Origin: HLUCCA09 sp038745585
GTDB taxonomy: Bacteria > Pseudomonadota > Alphaproteobacteria > Rhodobacterales > Rhodobacteraceae
DNA: 64,000 nt
Assembly (NCBI GenBank): GCA_038745585.1
Contig: JBCDLH010000010.1
Coordinates: 62,001 to 126,000 of the forward strand
Reading direction: 5' to 3'
Below are positions 33,360 through 41,812 of this stretch, piece by piece. Every line of letters begins with the position of its first letter. Position 1 is the first letter of the stretch. The position numbers and the translations under genes were made by a program. Below the pieces are notes generated by a model. That model had not been told where the DNA came from and ran no database searches. It was given only the letters and a program-made list of their open reading frames with translations.

Positions 33360-34715
33360 CTAGGAGGCTTTGCGATCGCCCCTGCGCTGCCGGGCTGCGC
33401 CAGCGTCGAGACAGCTCGCAAGCTCGGCAAATGCTGCGTCCGGTCCTTTCGCCGAGGCGCCTGAAAAGAAGGCGTCAAGCGCGGGAAAGCTGCTGACCGC
33501 GGCGTCGATCTCGGGGTCGCTTCCGGCGGTGTAGAGGCCCGACTGCACCATCAGTTCGGCACTGTCCCACGCGCCAAGACGCCGCCTCGCAAGTGCAATG
33601 GTCGAGTTCTCAGAGGGGCTCGCACAGCCCGGGAGCGCGCGGGAGACGGAACGCAGCACATCAACCGCCGGGTACCGGCCCCGCTCGGCGATCGCGCGGT
33701 CGAGGACGACATGCCCGTCGAGCACACCGCGCAAGGTGTCGGCCACGGGTTCCTCCATATCTGCCCCGGCGACGAGGACAGTGAAGACCGCCGTGATGTC
33801 TCCCCCCGAGGCGACAGTCCCCGGTCCTGCCCGCTCGGCCAGCGCCATCATCGTATGTGCAGTCGAGGCCGGAAAGCCGCGCCACGCCGCGCTCTCGCCC
33901 GAAGCCACGGCCACCTCGCGATGCGCCTCAGCAAAGCGCGTGACGCTATCGGCAAGGAGGAGGACATGGGCACCCTCGTCGCGAAAGAACTCGGCCGTTG
34001 CCATCGCCGTCCACATCGCGCGCCGGCGGACGATCGGTGGTTGATCCGACGTTGCAACGACGACGATGGCGCGCTTGAGGCCTTCGGGCCCGAGCACGTC
34101 GTCGATGAAGTCGCGAACCTCGCGCCCGCGTTCTCCTACGAGTGCAACGACGCAAAGATCGGCATCGACGCCGCGCGACAGGGCCGCCATGAGGCGCGAT
34201 TTGCCGACGCCCGATCCGGCGAAAACGCCGAGCCGCTGCCCGCGTACGAGCGGGAGCATCGTGTCGAAGACGTTGAGCCCGGTCGCCAGACGCTGGCCAA
34301 GCCGTCTGCGCTGCGTGGCAGGCGGCGGCGCGGCGCGGAGCGGGCGTGGCTCGACCCCAGGGGCGAGGGGCTTGCCGTCGAGCGGGTGCCCCGCCGCGTC
34401 GACGATCCGTCCGATCCAGCCAGCATGGGGGGCAATGCGCGCAGGCCCAAGGTGGAGAACAGCGCCGCCGATGCGAACCCCCTCGCCCCCGCCCTCGGGC
34501 AGGATCACCGCGCCGCCTGCATGGAGCTCGACGATCTCGCCCCCCGTCCGCCCGTCGCCCGCGTCGATCTCGACACGATCGCCCAGGGCTGCGGCGTCCG
34601 AGAGCCCGGTGACATGGACAAGCCCCGCCCCGGCGCGCGCGATCCGGCCGACCGCGCGGGTCGGACGCATGGCGCGGAGTTCGGCGCTGAGCGCGGTGAG
34701 ACTTTTGTCCTGCAT
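33360..34715 (-). CDS. fliI: Flagellum-specific ATPase FliI
   Basis: 451 residues. F1-beta-like fold with P-loop GSGVGKS, VALVGERGREVRDFI, Walker B-like HVLLLADSVTRFA, and FPASTAHTMMALAERAG, all characteristic of FliI. It is the type III export ATPase that unfolds and delivers flagellar substrates at the cytoplasmic face. I chose the ATG at 34715 because GGAGG lies just upstream; the 18-residue longer form from 34769 has no such site. It is divergent from flgB across an 80 bp intergenic region with a CtrA-like box. No FliH gene is adjacent in this window. Confidence 0.95.
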   Translation of the reverse strand: MQDKSLTALSAELRAMRPTRAVGRIARAGAGLVHVTGLSDAAALGDRVEIDAGDGRTGGEIVELHAGGAVILPEGGGEGVRIGGAVLHLGPARIAPHAGWIGRIVDAAGHPLDGKPLAPGVEPRPLRAAPPPATQRRRLGQRLATGLNVFDTMLPLVRGQRLGVFAGSGVGKSRLMAALSRGVDADLCVVALVGERGREVRDFIDDVLGPEGLKRAIVVVATSDQPPIVRRRAMWTAMATAEFFRDEGAHVLLLADSVTRFAEAHREVAVASGESAAWRGFPASTAHTMMALAERAGPGTVASGGDITAVFTVLVAGADMEEPVADTLRGVLDGHVVLDRAIAERGRYPAVDVLRSVSRALPGCASPSENSTIALARRRLGAWDSAELMVQSGLYTAGSDPEIDAAVSSFPALDAFFSGASAKGPDAAFAELASCLDAGAARQRRGDRKAS

Positions 34716-34759
34716 CCCGGATCCTCCGTTCGGATGCACCGTTTCTAAAGGAATCGCAG

Positions 34760-34774
34760 TTAAGCCCACGTTGA
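34760..34774. promoter_or_regulatory. Candidate CtrA-binding box between fliI and flgB
   Basis: TTAA-N7-TTGA, one mismatch from the full CtrA consensus TTAA-N7-TTAA, centred in the 80 bp shared by two divergent flagellar transcripts. It is 22 bp from the flgB start and 45 bp from the fliI start. CtrA is known to control motility genes in several Rhodobacterales. The site is short, so chance cannot be excluded. Confidence 0.45.
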
Positions 34775-34795
34775 AGCCGGTGGGAGAAGCCCCGA

Positions 34796-35185
34796 ATGTT
34801 CGATCAGCTCGAGATCATGAAAGTGTCGCATGGCCTGTCACGCCATGCCGCGGCCCGGCAGGCTGCCGTGGCGCAAAACATCGCCAACGTGAACACGCCC
34901 GGCTACCAGCGGGTCGCGGTACCGAGCTTTGCCGAGCTGCACGCCGCGCGCATGCCGGGCGATGCCCTCCGTGCGACGCGGGCCGGGCACCTGGAGTTCG
35001 AAGCGTCTTTTGCGCCGCCTGTGCCCCAGGTCGTGCGCGGCGGCTCGGCCGGCCTCGATGGCAACACGGTCTCCCTCGAAGATGAGATCGTCAGTGCCGC
35101 CGAATTGCGCCAGCAGCACGATATGGCGGTCAGCGTCTATCAGACAGCACTCTCAATCCTCCGCACTTCGCTGGGGCGGGCGTAA
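34796..35185 (+). CDS. flgB: Flagellar basal-body rod protein FlgB
   Basis: 129 residues, normal length. SRHAAARQAAVAQNIANVNT with PGYQ is the rod/hook-family N-terminal motif; VSLEDEIVSAAELRQQHDMA and a C-terminal coiled-coil half (VSVYQTALSILRTSLGRA) complete the protein. It forms part of the proximal rod crossing the periplasm. It is the first gene of a tightly packed plus-strand operon and is followed after 3 bp by flgC. Confidence 0.95.
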   Translation: MFDQLEIMKVSHGLSRHAAARQAAVAQNIANVNTPGYQRVAVPSFAELHAARMPGDALRATRAGHLEFEASFAPPVPQVVRGGSAGLDGNTVSLEDEIVSAAELRQQHDMAVSVYQTALSILRTSLGRA

Positions 35186-35188
35186 TCC

Positions 35189-35584
35189 ATGAGCGATCTC
35201 GTCCAAACCCTCGCCCTGTCCGCCTCCGGCATGAAGGCCCAAGCCGCGCGCTTGCGGCATGTCTCAGAGAACATCGCCAATGCCGACACGCCAGGCTTTC
35301 GCAGAAAGCTTGTGTCGTTTGAGACCGCGGGCTTTGGGGCGCCGCAAATGCCCGCGATGGTTGCGGCGGGGCCCGTTCGGCTCGACAGGTCCGAGTTGCC
35401 GCTGGTGCACGACCCGTCGCACCCGCTGGCCGATGGGGACGGCAATTATCGCGGCTCCAACGTCGATCTGGTGATCGAGATCGCCGATGCCCGCCAGGCC
35501 CAGCGTAGCTACGAGGCCAATCTCAAAATGTTCGACCAGGCCCGGCAAATGACGTCGAGCCTCTTCGAGATCTTGCGCAGCTGA
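35189..35584 (+). CDS. flgC: Flagellar basal-body rod protein FlgC
   Basis: 131 residues. ASGMKAQAARLRHVSENIAN and ADTPGFRRK form the N-terminal rod motif; GSNVDLVIEIADARQAQRSY and YEANLKMFDQARQM are the typical FlgC C-terminus. It builds the proximal rod together with FlgB and FlgF. It follows flgB by 3 bp and precedes fliE. Confidence 0.96.
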   Translation: MSDLVQTLALSASGMKAQAARLRHVSENIANADTPGFRRKLVSFETAGFGAPQMPAMVAAGPVRLDRSELPLVHDPSHPLADGDGNYRGSNVDLVIEIADARQAQRSYEANLKMFDQARQMTSSLFEILRS

Positions 35585-35621
35585 CGCAGGACATGGAAAC
35601 GCGACACTGACGGAGGCCAGA

Positions 35622-35951
35622 ATGGACGTTCGCAGCACCCAGGCCGCGCGCCTATACCAAACCGCCCAGCCCGCCACGCGCGCTGCCGAAGGCGCGGCAA
35701 GCGCTCCCGCCCGTACCCGCTCCCATGGGGAAGATGGCAGCTTTGCCGCCGCCTCGGGGGCCGCCTTGTCGGACTTTGCGGCGACGCTGCAGCGCGCCGA
35801 GCGGACCGCCGGCGACGCGATGGTCGGCCGTGCTGACCCCCATGCCCTGGTCGAGGCGCTCAGCCAGTCCGAGCTTGCGGTACAGACGGCGGTCGCTGTA
35901 CGCGACAAGGTCGTTGAGGCCTATCAGGAAATCCTCCGGATGCCGGTCTAA
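35622..35951 (+). CDS. fliE: Flagellar hook-basal body complex protein FliE
   Basis: 109 residues. The N-terminal half is low-complexity and variable, as usual for FliE. The C-terminal half ALSDFAATLQRAERTAGDAM then ALSQSELAVQTAVAVRDKVV and a final YQEILRMPV is the conserved FliE segment that links the MS ring to the rod. The ATG at 35622 follows GGAGG. It sits between flgC and fliQ, the usual arrangement in Rhodobacterales. Confidence 0.92.
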   Translation: MDVRSTQAARLYQTAQPATRAAEGAASAPARTRSHGEDGSFAAASGAALSDFAATLQRAERTAGDAMVGRADPHALVEALSQSELAVQTAVAVRDKVVEAYQEILRMPV

Positions 35952-35955
35952 GCCG

Positions 35956-36228
35956 ATGGGAGAGGCCGTTTTCTACGACACGCTTCGCCAGGGGCTCTGG
36001 ATCTCTGTCATCATCTCGGTGCCGATCCTAGCAATGGCGCTCGTCGCCGGCGTCGGTGTCGGCCTCTTTCAGGCGCTCACCTCGGTGCAGGAAATGACGC
36101 TGACTTTCGTGCCGAAACTCCTGGCCATCATCCTCGTTTTCTGGATGTCGATGGGTTTCATGACCGAAAGCCTCACCTCCTACTTCCAAGATGAGCTGGT
36201 GCCTCTTATCGCGGGGTCGCGCCGATGA
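35956..36228 (+). CDS. fliQ: Flagellar export gate protein FliQ
   Basis: 90 residues with two membrane helices (WISVIISVPILAMALVAGVG and KLLAIILVFWMSMGFM) joined by FQALTSVQEMTLTFVPK, the classic FliQ loop. It is part of the FliPQR gate of the flagellar type III system. The ATG at 35956 lies 4 bp after the fliE stop; a longer frame beginning at 35725 is read inside fliE and discarded. The stop overlaps the flgF start. Confidence 0.96.
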   Translation: MGEAVFYDTLRQGLWISVIISVPILAMALVAGVGVGLFQALTSVQEMTLTFVPKLLAIILVFWMSMGFMTESLTSYFQDELVPLIAGSRR

Positions 36229-36938
36229 GCATCTCATCGATCACGCTGTCCCGGCAGGTCGGCCTGTTGGCCGAGATGAACACTGTGGCCAACAACATCG
36301 CCAATGCAACGACCACGGGGTACCGGCGCGAGGGCGTTATTTTTACCGAGTTTGTCAACGCCACGGGGACGGGCCCCTCCGTATCCCTGGCGGCCGGGCG
36401 TGCGCGCAACATCGATCTTAGCCAGGGCATTCTAACGGAGACAGGCGGACGCTACGACCTCGCGATCCAGGGCGAAGGCTTCTTTCTCGTCGAGACCCCC
36501 CAGGGTGAACGCCTCACGCGCGCGGGAAGCTTTACGCCGAGCCCCGCCGGCGAGCTGATGACACCGGACGGGCACCTTTTGCTCGATGCTGGTGGCGCGC
36601 CCGTCTTTGCTCCGCCTGACGCCGCCGATGTTGCCATCGCCGCCGATGGAACGGTCTCTGCCGACGGTGCACCGCTCGGTCAGATCGGGCTCTTTCGCCC
36701 GCTGGATCTAACGGCGCTTGTGCGCGAGCCCGCCGCCCTCTTCCGCTCAGACGGAGGTATTGAGCCAGTCATTGAAGGCAGCACGATCCTCCAAGGCCGG
36801 CTCGAAGGCGCTAATGTCAACCCAGTGCTGGAGATCGCACGCATGATCGAAGTGCAGCGCGCCTACGAGCTGGGCCAAGCCTTTCTCGAACGCGAGAGCG
36901 ATCGGCGTTCAAAACTCATCGACACCCTGACCCGCTAG
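36225..36938 (+). CDS. flgF: Flagellar basal-body rod protein FlgF
   Basis: 237 residues. LLAEMNTVANNIANATTTGY at the N-terminus and the hook-family core YDLAIQGEGFFLVETPQGER are clear, with the C-terminal LEGANVNPVLEIARMIEVQR coil. It is a proximal rod component. Four-base overlap with fliQ; flgG follows after 27 bp. Confidence 0.95.
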   Translation: MSISSITLSRQVGLLAEMNTVANNIANATTTGYRREGVIFTEFVNATGTGPSVSLAAGRARNIDLSQGILTETGGRYDLAIQGEGFFLVETPQGERLTRAGSFTPSPAGELMTPDGHLLLDAGGAPVFAPPDAADVAIAADGTVSADGAPLGQIGLFRPLDLTALVREPAALFRSDGGIEPVIEGSTILQGRLEGANVNPVLEIARMIEVQRAYELGQAFLERESDRRSKLIDTLTR

Positions 36939-36965
36939 CCCTCGGACCTCACACAAGGAGCCCCG

Positions 36966-37751
36966 ATGCAATCGCTGAAAATCGCCGCGACCGGCATGAG
37001 CGCGCAGCAGATGCGTGTCGACGTCATCGCCAACAACCTCGCCAACATGTCGACCACCGGCTACAATGCGCGGCGGGCGGAGTTTGCCGACCTGCACTAT
37101 CAGCAGGTTGCCCGCGCCGGCACGGTCAACGCGTCCGATGGAACGGTCTTGCCGACAGGCGTTCAGGTTGGCCTTGGCGTGCGGCCCGCGGCGGTCTCGG
37201 TCAACCTCGCGCAAGGGGCCCTGTCTCAAACGAGTGGCGACCTCGACGTCGCGATCGACGGGCGCGGCTACCTCGAGGTCGAGCTTCCGTCCGGCATCTC
37301 GGCCTATACGCGGGATGGCGCGCTCAAGCGCTCGGCCGAGGGGCGGATCGTGACCTCCGATGGGTTCGGCGTCATTCCCGATATCACAGTCCCGGACGAC
37401 GCGCGCAGCCTGTCGATCAGCCCCGATGGTGAGGTCTTCGCGTTCTTTAACGATCAGGTGGAGGCCCAGAGCCTGGGACAGTTTACGCTGGCTTCCTTTT
37501 CCAATGCCAAAGGGCTTGAAGCAGCGGGCGACAACCTCTTTTTGGAGACCGAAGCGTCCGGCCCGCCCGTTGTTGGCAATCCCGGAGAGGACGGACTTGG
37601 AACGATCCGTCAAGGCTACCTCGAGGACAGTTCGGTCGACGCGGTGCGTCAGATCACCGAACTCATCGAGGCGCAGCGCGGCTATGAGCTCAATGCCAAG
37701 GTTATCACCGCCGCAGATCAGATGCTGGGCGCGACGACGCAAATCCGATGA
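36966..37751 (+). CDS. flgG: Flagellar distal rod protein FlgG
   Basis: 261 residues, the normal size for FlgG. MQSLKIAATGMSAQQMRVDV and NNLANMSTTGYNARRAEF are nearly invariant family segments; the C-terminal EDSSVDAVRQITELIEAQRG and YELNAKVITAADQMLGATTQ are typical. It forms the distal rod that passes through the P and L rings. AAGGAG precedes the ATG. Its stop overlaps the flgA start. Confidence 0.97.
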   Translation: MQSLKIAATGMSAQQMRVDVIANNLANMSTTGYNARRAEFADLHYQQVARAGTVNASDGTVLPTGVQVGLGVRPAAVSVNLAQGALSQTSGDLDVAIDGRGYLEVELPSGISAYTRDGALKRSAEGRIVTSDGFGVIPDITVPDDARSLSISPDGEVFAFFNDQVEAQSLGQFTLASFSNAKGLEAAGDNLFLETEASGPPVVGNPGEDGLGTIRQGYLEDSSVDAVRQITELIEAQRGYELNAKVITAADQMLGATTQIR

Positions 37752-38194
37752 TGAAGCCGCTCGCCATTGCCCTTGTCCCGCTGCTAGCTGGGTCCGCCGC
37801 TGCCGAAACGCTTGTCGCTGCGACCACGATCCGGCCGGAGACGGTGATCGCCCCGCATCACCTCGCGCTCGTACCTGACGAAATTCCCGGTGCGCTCGAC
37901 GATCCCAGCGCCGCGCTCGGGCTCGAGGCACGCGTTGCGATCTATGCGGGCCGCCCAATCCGACCCGACGATCTGGGCCCTCCAGCGATGGTGGACCGTA
38001 ATCAGATCGTCACACTCATCTTTTCGCGCGCCGGGCTGGCGATTCAGACTGAGGGCCGCGCGCTCGACCGGGCTGCCGCCGGAGAGACAGTCCGGGCGCT
38101 CAACCTCGCCTCCCGCAGCACCGTGACAGGGATTGTGGACGACATCGGCCGGGTGCTTGTGGGCCCCGCCCTTAGCGCAGAAAGGAGCCGCTAG
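37748..38194 (+). CDS. flgA: Flagellar P-ring assembly chaperone FlgA (short form)
   Basis: 148 residues with a signal peptide (PLAIALVPLLAGSAAA). An SAF-type domain occupies most of the mature protein; the C-terminal VRALNLASRSTVTGIVDDIG is the FlgA signature. It is shorter than the roughly 220-residue enterobacterial protein because the N-terminal domain is missing, which is common in Rhodobacterales. It is the periplasmic chaperone for the P ring; no flgI lies in the window. It overlaps flgG and flgH at its ends. Confidence 0.88.
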   Translation: MMKPLAIALVPLLAGSAAAETLVAATTIRPETVIAPHHLALVPDEIPGALDDPSAALGLEARVAIYAGRPIRPDDLGPPAMVDRNQIVTLIFSRAGLAIQTEGRALDRAAAGETVRALNLASRSTVTGIVDDIGRVLVGPALSAERSR

Positions 38195-38922
38195 TGCGCG
38201 TATTGGTTTTGATGTTGGTTGGCGCGCTCGCGCTTGCTGGCTGTGGCCGGATAACGAATGTTGGCCAGGCGCCTGGCTTTTCCCCCAATACCGGCACGAA
38301 TGAACAACGGGCGATGTCGGTCTCGCCTTTGCCCAACCGGCTCGACCCGAGTTTGCCTGGTGACGGGGCGTCGCTTTGGAGCCGCGACCGACAATCGCTC
38401 CTAGGTGATCGGCGTGCCTCTACCCGCGGCGACATCCTTACGGTCGTGATCGAAATCGACGACAGCGCCGAAATCCAGAATAACACCGAGCGGTCACGGT
38501 CGAGTTCGCAAACGTTGGGTGTACCGCAGCTTTTCGGCATTCCGCAACGCCTCGGGCGGGACCTGCCACCGGGTGCTACGATCGACCCTGCAGTTTCGAC
38601 CAACAGCAGCAGTGCATCGGAGGGCGAGGGATCGGTGCAGCGCAGCGAGGAACTCACACTGAGGGTCGCCGCAACCGTCGTCGAGGTGCTGCGCAACGGT
38701 GTCTTGAAGATCCAGGGCAGTCAGGAGGTTCGGGTCAACTTCGAAATCCGCGAGCTTCTGGTGACCGGCTATGTGCGTCCTGAAGACGTCTCGCGCCAAA
38801 ACGAGATCACCTATGATAAGATTGCCCAAGCACGCATTTCCTATGGCGGGCGTGGTCAGATTACCGATGTGCAGCAACCCCGCTACGGCCAACAGATCTC
38901 CGATATCGTTCTGCCGTTCTAG
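38194..38922 (+). CDS. flgH: Flagellar L-ring lipoprotein FlgH
   Basis: 242 residues from a GTG that overlaps the flgA stop. The lipobox LAGC (Cys17) makes it an outer-membrane lipoprotein. GDILTVVIEIDDSAEIQN, LRVAATVVEVLRNGVLKIQG and the C-terminal ITYDKIAQARISYGGRGQI are diagnostic of FlgH. AAAGGAG lies 8 bp before the GTG. It forms the L ring around the rod. Confidence 0.96.
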   Translation: MRVLVLMLVGALALAGCGRITNVGQAPGFSPNTGTNEQRAMSVSPLPNRLDPSLPGDGASLWSRDRQSLLGDRRASTRGDILTVVIEIDDSAEIQNNTERSRSSSQTLGVPQLFGIPQRLGRDLPPGATIDPAVSTNSSSASEGEGSVQRSEELTLRVAATVVEVLRNGVLKIQGSQEVRVNFEIRELLVTGYVRPEDVSRQNEITYDKIAQARISYGGRGQITDVQQPRYGQQISDIVLPF

Positions 38923-38925
38923 GCT

Positions 38926-39483
38926 GTGGTGAAGCTGCTCCTCCCACTGCTCCTGGCGCTTCTCGGGGCCGGCGCTGGCGTCGGCGCAGGGCTCTATCTC
39001 AAGCCGCCAGCGCAAGACGACGCGGCCGGCGCAGAGCAAGGCGACGCGGCCGGCGCAGAGCAAGGCGACGCGGCCAATATGGAGACCGGCCCACAGACCG
39101 CAGACGAGACCGAGCCCACGACCGCGCCGATGCCGGATCGTGACCGACCGCCGCTGGAGGAACGCGACTTCGTGCGGATCAACAACCAGTTCGTCGTGCC
39201 CGTTCTCGATGACGGTCAGGTGAACGCGCTTGTCGTCCTGTCGATCAGCCTTGAGACGCGAAGCGGCATCCGCGACGTCGTCTTTGCGCGGGAGCCCAAG
39301 CTGCGTGACGCCCTACTTCAGGTTTTGTTTGATCACGCCAACGCAGGCGGCTTTTCCGGGAATTTCACGAGTGCAGACCAGATCGCGGTTCTCCGACGCA
39401 GCATGTGGGAGGCCGCACGGCCGATCCTTGGTGCCGATGTCTTCGACGTTTTGATCACCGACATCGCACGGCAAGACAATTAA
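38926..39483 (+). CDS. fliL: FliL-like flagellar basal-body-associated protein
   Basis: 185 residues from GTG. One N-terminal membrane helix (LLLPLLLALLGAGAGVGAGL) is followed by an acidic Ala/Gly/Gln-rich linker with a short tandem repeat. The periplasmic domain begins at FVRINNQFVVPVLDDGQVNA and ends in FDVLITDIARQDN. Sequence similarity to classical FliL is modest, but position in the operon and topology match the FliL-like protein found after flgH in Rhodobacterales. It probably surrounds the rotor-stator interface. The start lacks a convincing ribosome-binding site and probably depends on coupling to flgH. Confidence 0.8.
   Translation: MVKLLLPLLLALLGAGAGVGAGLYLKPPAQDDAAGAEQGDAAGAEQGDAANMETGPQTADETEPTTAPMPDRDRPPLEERDFVRINNQFVVPVLDDGQVNALVVLSISLETRSGIRDVVFAREPKLRDALLQVLFDHANAGGFSGNFTSADQIAVLRRSMWEAARPILGADVFDVLITDIARQDN
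39017..39072 (+). repeat. 24-bp tandem repeat in the fliL-like linker
   Basis: The unit GGCGCAGAGCAAGGCGACGC plus GGCC occurs twice with partial copies at the ends, encoding two copies of the octapeptide AGAEQGDA in the linker just after the membrane helix. It keeps the frame, so copy-number changes would lengthen or shorten the linker without breaking the gene. Confidence 0.85.
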
Positions 39484-39576
39484 GCGGCGAAGACCTTCCG
39501 CAAGATGAACACGGCCATAGGGCTGCTTTTCTCGGCGCGTGATGATCTGTCCGCGGGGCTTTCCGGCTCGACGCGC

Positions 39577-39942
39577 TTACGTGGGCCGCTTGAGGAGTGT
39601 CTCAAGCACACGGTGACGGGCGATGGCGCGCGCGGCCTCCGCGCGCGCGGTTTCGCTGCGGGCACGCAGGGCTGCGCGCTGGATGTTGAGGCGGCGCAAC
39701 TCGTCTTGCGACGCGCGAAGCCACGCACCCGTCGCACGAATCATCGCGAGATCGGGTGCGGCTTCCGCCGCAAGGGCACCGGCCGCGTCGGCGCGCCGAG
39801 AGTTGAGGCCTTGGGCCTCGTCCGCCAGCCGGGCCTCGCTGCGCACGGCACGTGCAACGTGAAGACGCTCCGCATCGGCGACAAGACCCGCGAGCTTTTC
39901 GAGCCGCTCGAGCCGCGCATCCCGTGCCATGCGCCCCTTCAC
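39577..39942 (-). CDS. FliJ-like small coiled-coil protein of the flagellar cluster
   Basis: 121 residues, Ala/Arg-rich and almost wholly helical (RLERLEKLAGLVADAERLHV; LRASQDELRRLNIQRAALRA), without a signal peptide. Its start, GTG at 39942 or ATG at 39930, overlaps the flhB stop. The size, composition and position after flhB fit the cytoplasmic FliJ-type protein of Rhodobacterales clusters, which helps FliI and escorts chaperones, but sequence alone does not prove FliJ. It is convergent with fliL. Confidence 0.6.
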   Translation of the reverse strand: MKGRMARDARLERLEKLAGLVADAERLHVARAVRSEARLADEAQGLNSRRADAAGALAAEAAPDLAMIRATGAWLRASQDELRRLNIQRAALRARSETARAEAARAIARHRVLETLLKRPT

Positions 39943-41036
39943 AGAACGGATCGCTGTGCTTTGGCCTGCACGTTTTCGGCGAAGCGGATCGCCGCGGCAA
40001 CTTGCAAGAAGTGATCGCGCCCGATTTCTTCACCGATTTCGACCGTGGCATAGAGCGCGCGGGCCGTCGGCGCATCCTCGTGGATCGGGATGTCCGCCAG
40101 ATCCGCCGCTTCACGGATGCGCAGGGCAACGGCGTCGACCCCTTTAGCGAGGCAGAGCGGCGCGCCGGCCGAGGCCCGCGTCCATTGCAGAGCGATTGCG
40201 TAATGCGTGGGGTTCGTGATGACGACCGTCGCGTTGGCGACATCGGCGATCATCGGGTTTTGCGCGATCTCCCAGCTCTTTTGCCGCCGCCGTTCCTTTA
40301 GGTAGGGATCGCCCTCCGTCTCCTTGGTCTCGTCGCGCAACTCCTTGTGGCTCATGCGATTACGTCGCCGATGATCCGCGACCTGCCAAATGAAGTCGAC
40401 CGCTCCGATCACGAACGAGATGACGACTATGATCGCCATGAATTCCAGAGCAAGCCGGCCAATAAGGAGCGACGCCTGGCGCGGCTCCAGCATTGAGGAG
40501 AGCACGAGCCCCTCTAGCTCGAAGGCGAGGTAGACCCCGAGCGCCGCAGAATAGGCTATGAGCTTTACGAAGCTCTTGGCAAACTCGACGAGGCCACTCA
40601 GGCCAAACTTTTGTTTGGCATTCTGGATGAGCGAGATCCGCGAGAGCTTCGGCATAAGCTTGTCGGGGGTGAAGAGGAGCGCGCGCTGTGCCAGGAGCCC
40701 CAGGACGACAAGGACGAAGGGTACGGCAAAAAGCGGAAGTGTCGCCAGTGTCGTCTGCCGTAGGAGAGCACCGGGCAGGCCCCCCGCATGGCCGGAAAAG
40801 AGCATCGGCGCGAGCGTGTGTGCTTCGCCGATCAGGGTCGCACTTGCGGCTCCGATCCCTTCGACGACAACGCCCCCGGCCACAACGCCGGCCAGTAGGA
40901 CGCCAAGATAGCCGATGGCGGCCGTTAGGTCTGCCGAGCGTGGGATGTCGCCCTTTTGCCGAGCCTGTTCGAGACGCCGCGGCGTCGGCTCGTGGATCTT
41001 GCTTTCGCTCTCGTCCTGACTTTGCCCCTCGGCCAT
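39939..41036 (-). CDS. flhB: Flagellar export switch protein FlhB
   Basis: 365 residues. KIHEPTPRRLEQARQKGDIP is the conserved N-terminus; four membrane helices follow. The cytoplasmic domain carries the autocleavage motif NPTH (in VVITNPTHYAIALQW) that controls the switch from hook to filament substrates. It overlaps fliR at the start and the FliJ-like gene at the end, giving a minus-strand flhA-fliR-flhB unit. Confidence 0.97.
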   Translation of the reverse strand: MAEGQSQDESESKIHEPTPRRLEQARQKGDIPRSADLTAAIGYLGVLLAGVVAGGVVVEGIGAASATLIGEAHTLAPMLFSGHAGGLPGALLRQTTLATLPLFAVPFVLVVLGLLAQRALLFTPDKLMPKLSRISLIQNAKQKFGLSGLVEFAKSFVKLIAYSAALGVYLAFELEGLVLSSMLEPRQASLLIGRLALEFMAIIVVISFVIGAVDFIWQVADHRRRNRMSHKELRDETKETEGDPYLKERRRQKSWEIAQNPMIADVANATVVITNPTHYAIALQWTRASAGAPLCLAKGVDAVALRIREAADLADIPIHEDAPTARALYATVEIGEEIGRDHFLQVAAAIRFAENVQAKAQRSVL

Positions 41037-41812
41037 CAGAGCGCTCCGAACGGATCGTCGAGGGTCGCGCGCAGAGTATCGAGCCAGACCTCAAGCGCCA
41101 GCGGAGCGACCAGCGCGAGAAGCGCTAGGCCCGCGCCCGTGATTGCAGGTGCGCCGACGAAGGCGACCATCAGCTGTGGCATCGCCCGGTTGATCGCGCC
41201 GAGCGCGAGGTTATAGACCAACGCGCCGATGACGAAGGGTGCGGCGAGCGTGAATGCGAGCGAAAAGGCACGTCCGATATGGGCGATGCCGAGCTCCGCC
41301 ACCGCCCCTGCGCCCGGACGTATCCCAGGCGGCAAGAGCGCGTAGCTTTCAATCAGGGCTCTGGCGACCAGGATGTGCAGGTCGGCCATCGCAGCGAGCG
41401 CCAAGCCTGAGACGACCAGCAGATGGCCGATGGCAGGCAACGGCTCTGTCGCGGCGCCGCCGAAGAGCTGGGCGAGCGAAGTCGATTGCGCAGCGATGGT
41501 GCCAGTGATCTGCAGGGCATGGATCAGCAGCCGAAGGAGGATCCCGAAGGTCAGCCCGATGAGGGTTTCGCTCCCCAAAAGGCGGAGGAGCGTGGGCCAG
41601 GTGAGCTCTGCTGCGGGCTCGAAGGCCGGGGCAACAGCCGGGGCAACGAGGAGCGTGAGCGCGATCGCGGCGCCCAGGCGGAGGCGCACCGAAAGGGTCT
41701 GCTCGCCAAAAGCGGGCAAGACGGCCATCGCCGCGGCGATGCGTAGAAAGACACCGATCCCAGCGACGAGGCTCGCCTCGCCGATCTCCAAGAGCTCGGC
41801 AAGCGCCTCCAT
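41036..41812 (-). CDS. fliR: Flagellar export gate protein FliR
   Basis: 258 residues with six hydrophobic helices. FLRIAAAMAVLPAFGEQTLS, LIGLTFGILLRLLIHALQIT, and FSLAFTLAAPFVIGALVYNL followed by LGAINRAMPQ are recognisable FliR segments. It is part of the FliPQR export gate. Both ends overlap the neighbouring genes by a single base (ATG/TGA), indicating translational coupling with flhA and flhB. Confidence 0.95.
   Translation of the reverse strand: MEALAELLEIGEASLVAGIGVFLRIAAAMAVLPAFGEQTLSVRLRLGAAIALTLLVAPAVAPAFEPAAELTWPTLLRLLGSETLIGLTFGILLRLLIHALQITGTIAAQSTSLAQLFGGAATEPLPAIGHLLVVSGLALAAMADLHILVARALIESYALLPPGIRPGAGAVAELGIAHIGRAFSLAFTLAAPFVIGALVYNLALGAINRAMPQLMVAFVGAPAITGAGLALLALVAPLALEVWLDTLRATLDDPFGAL

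Noticed and set aside
33711..34748. 345-codon plus-strand frame opposite fliI
   Set aside because: Antisense to an intact FliI with P-loop and Walker B motifs; composition is typical of a shadow frame.
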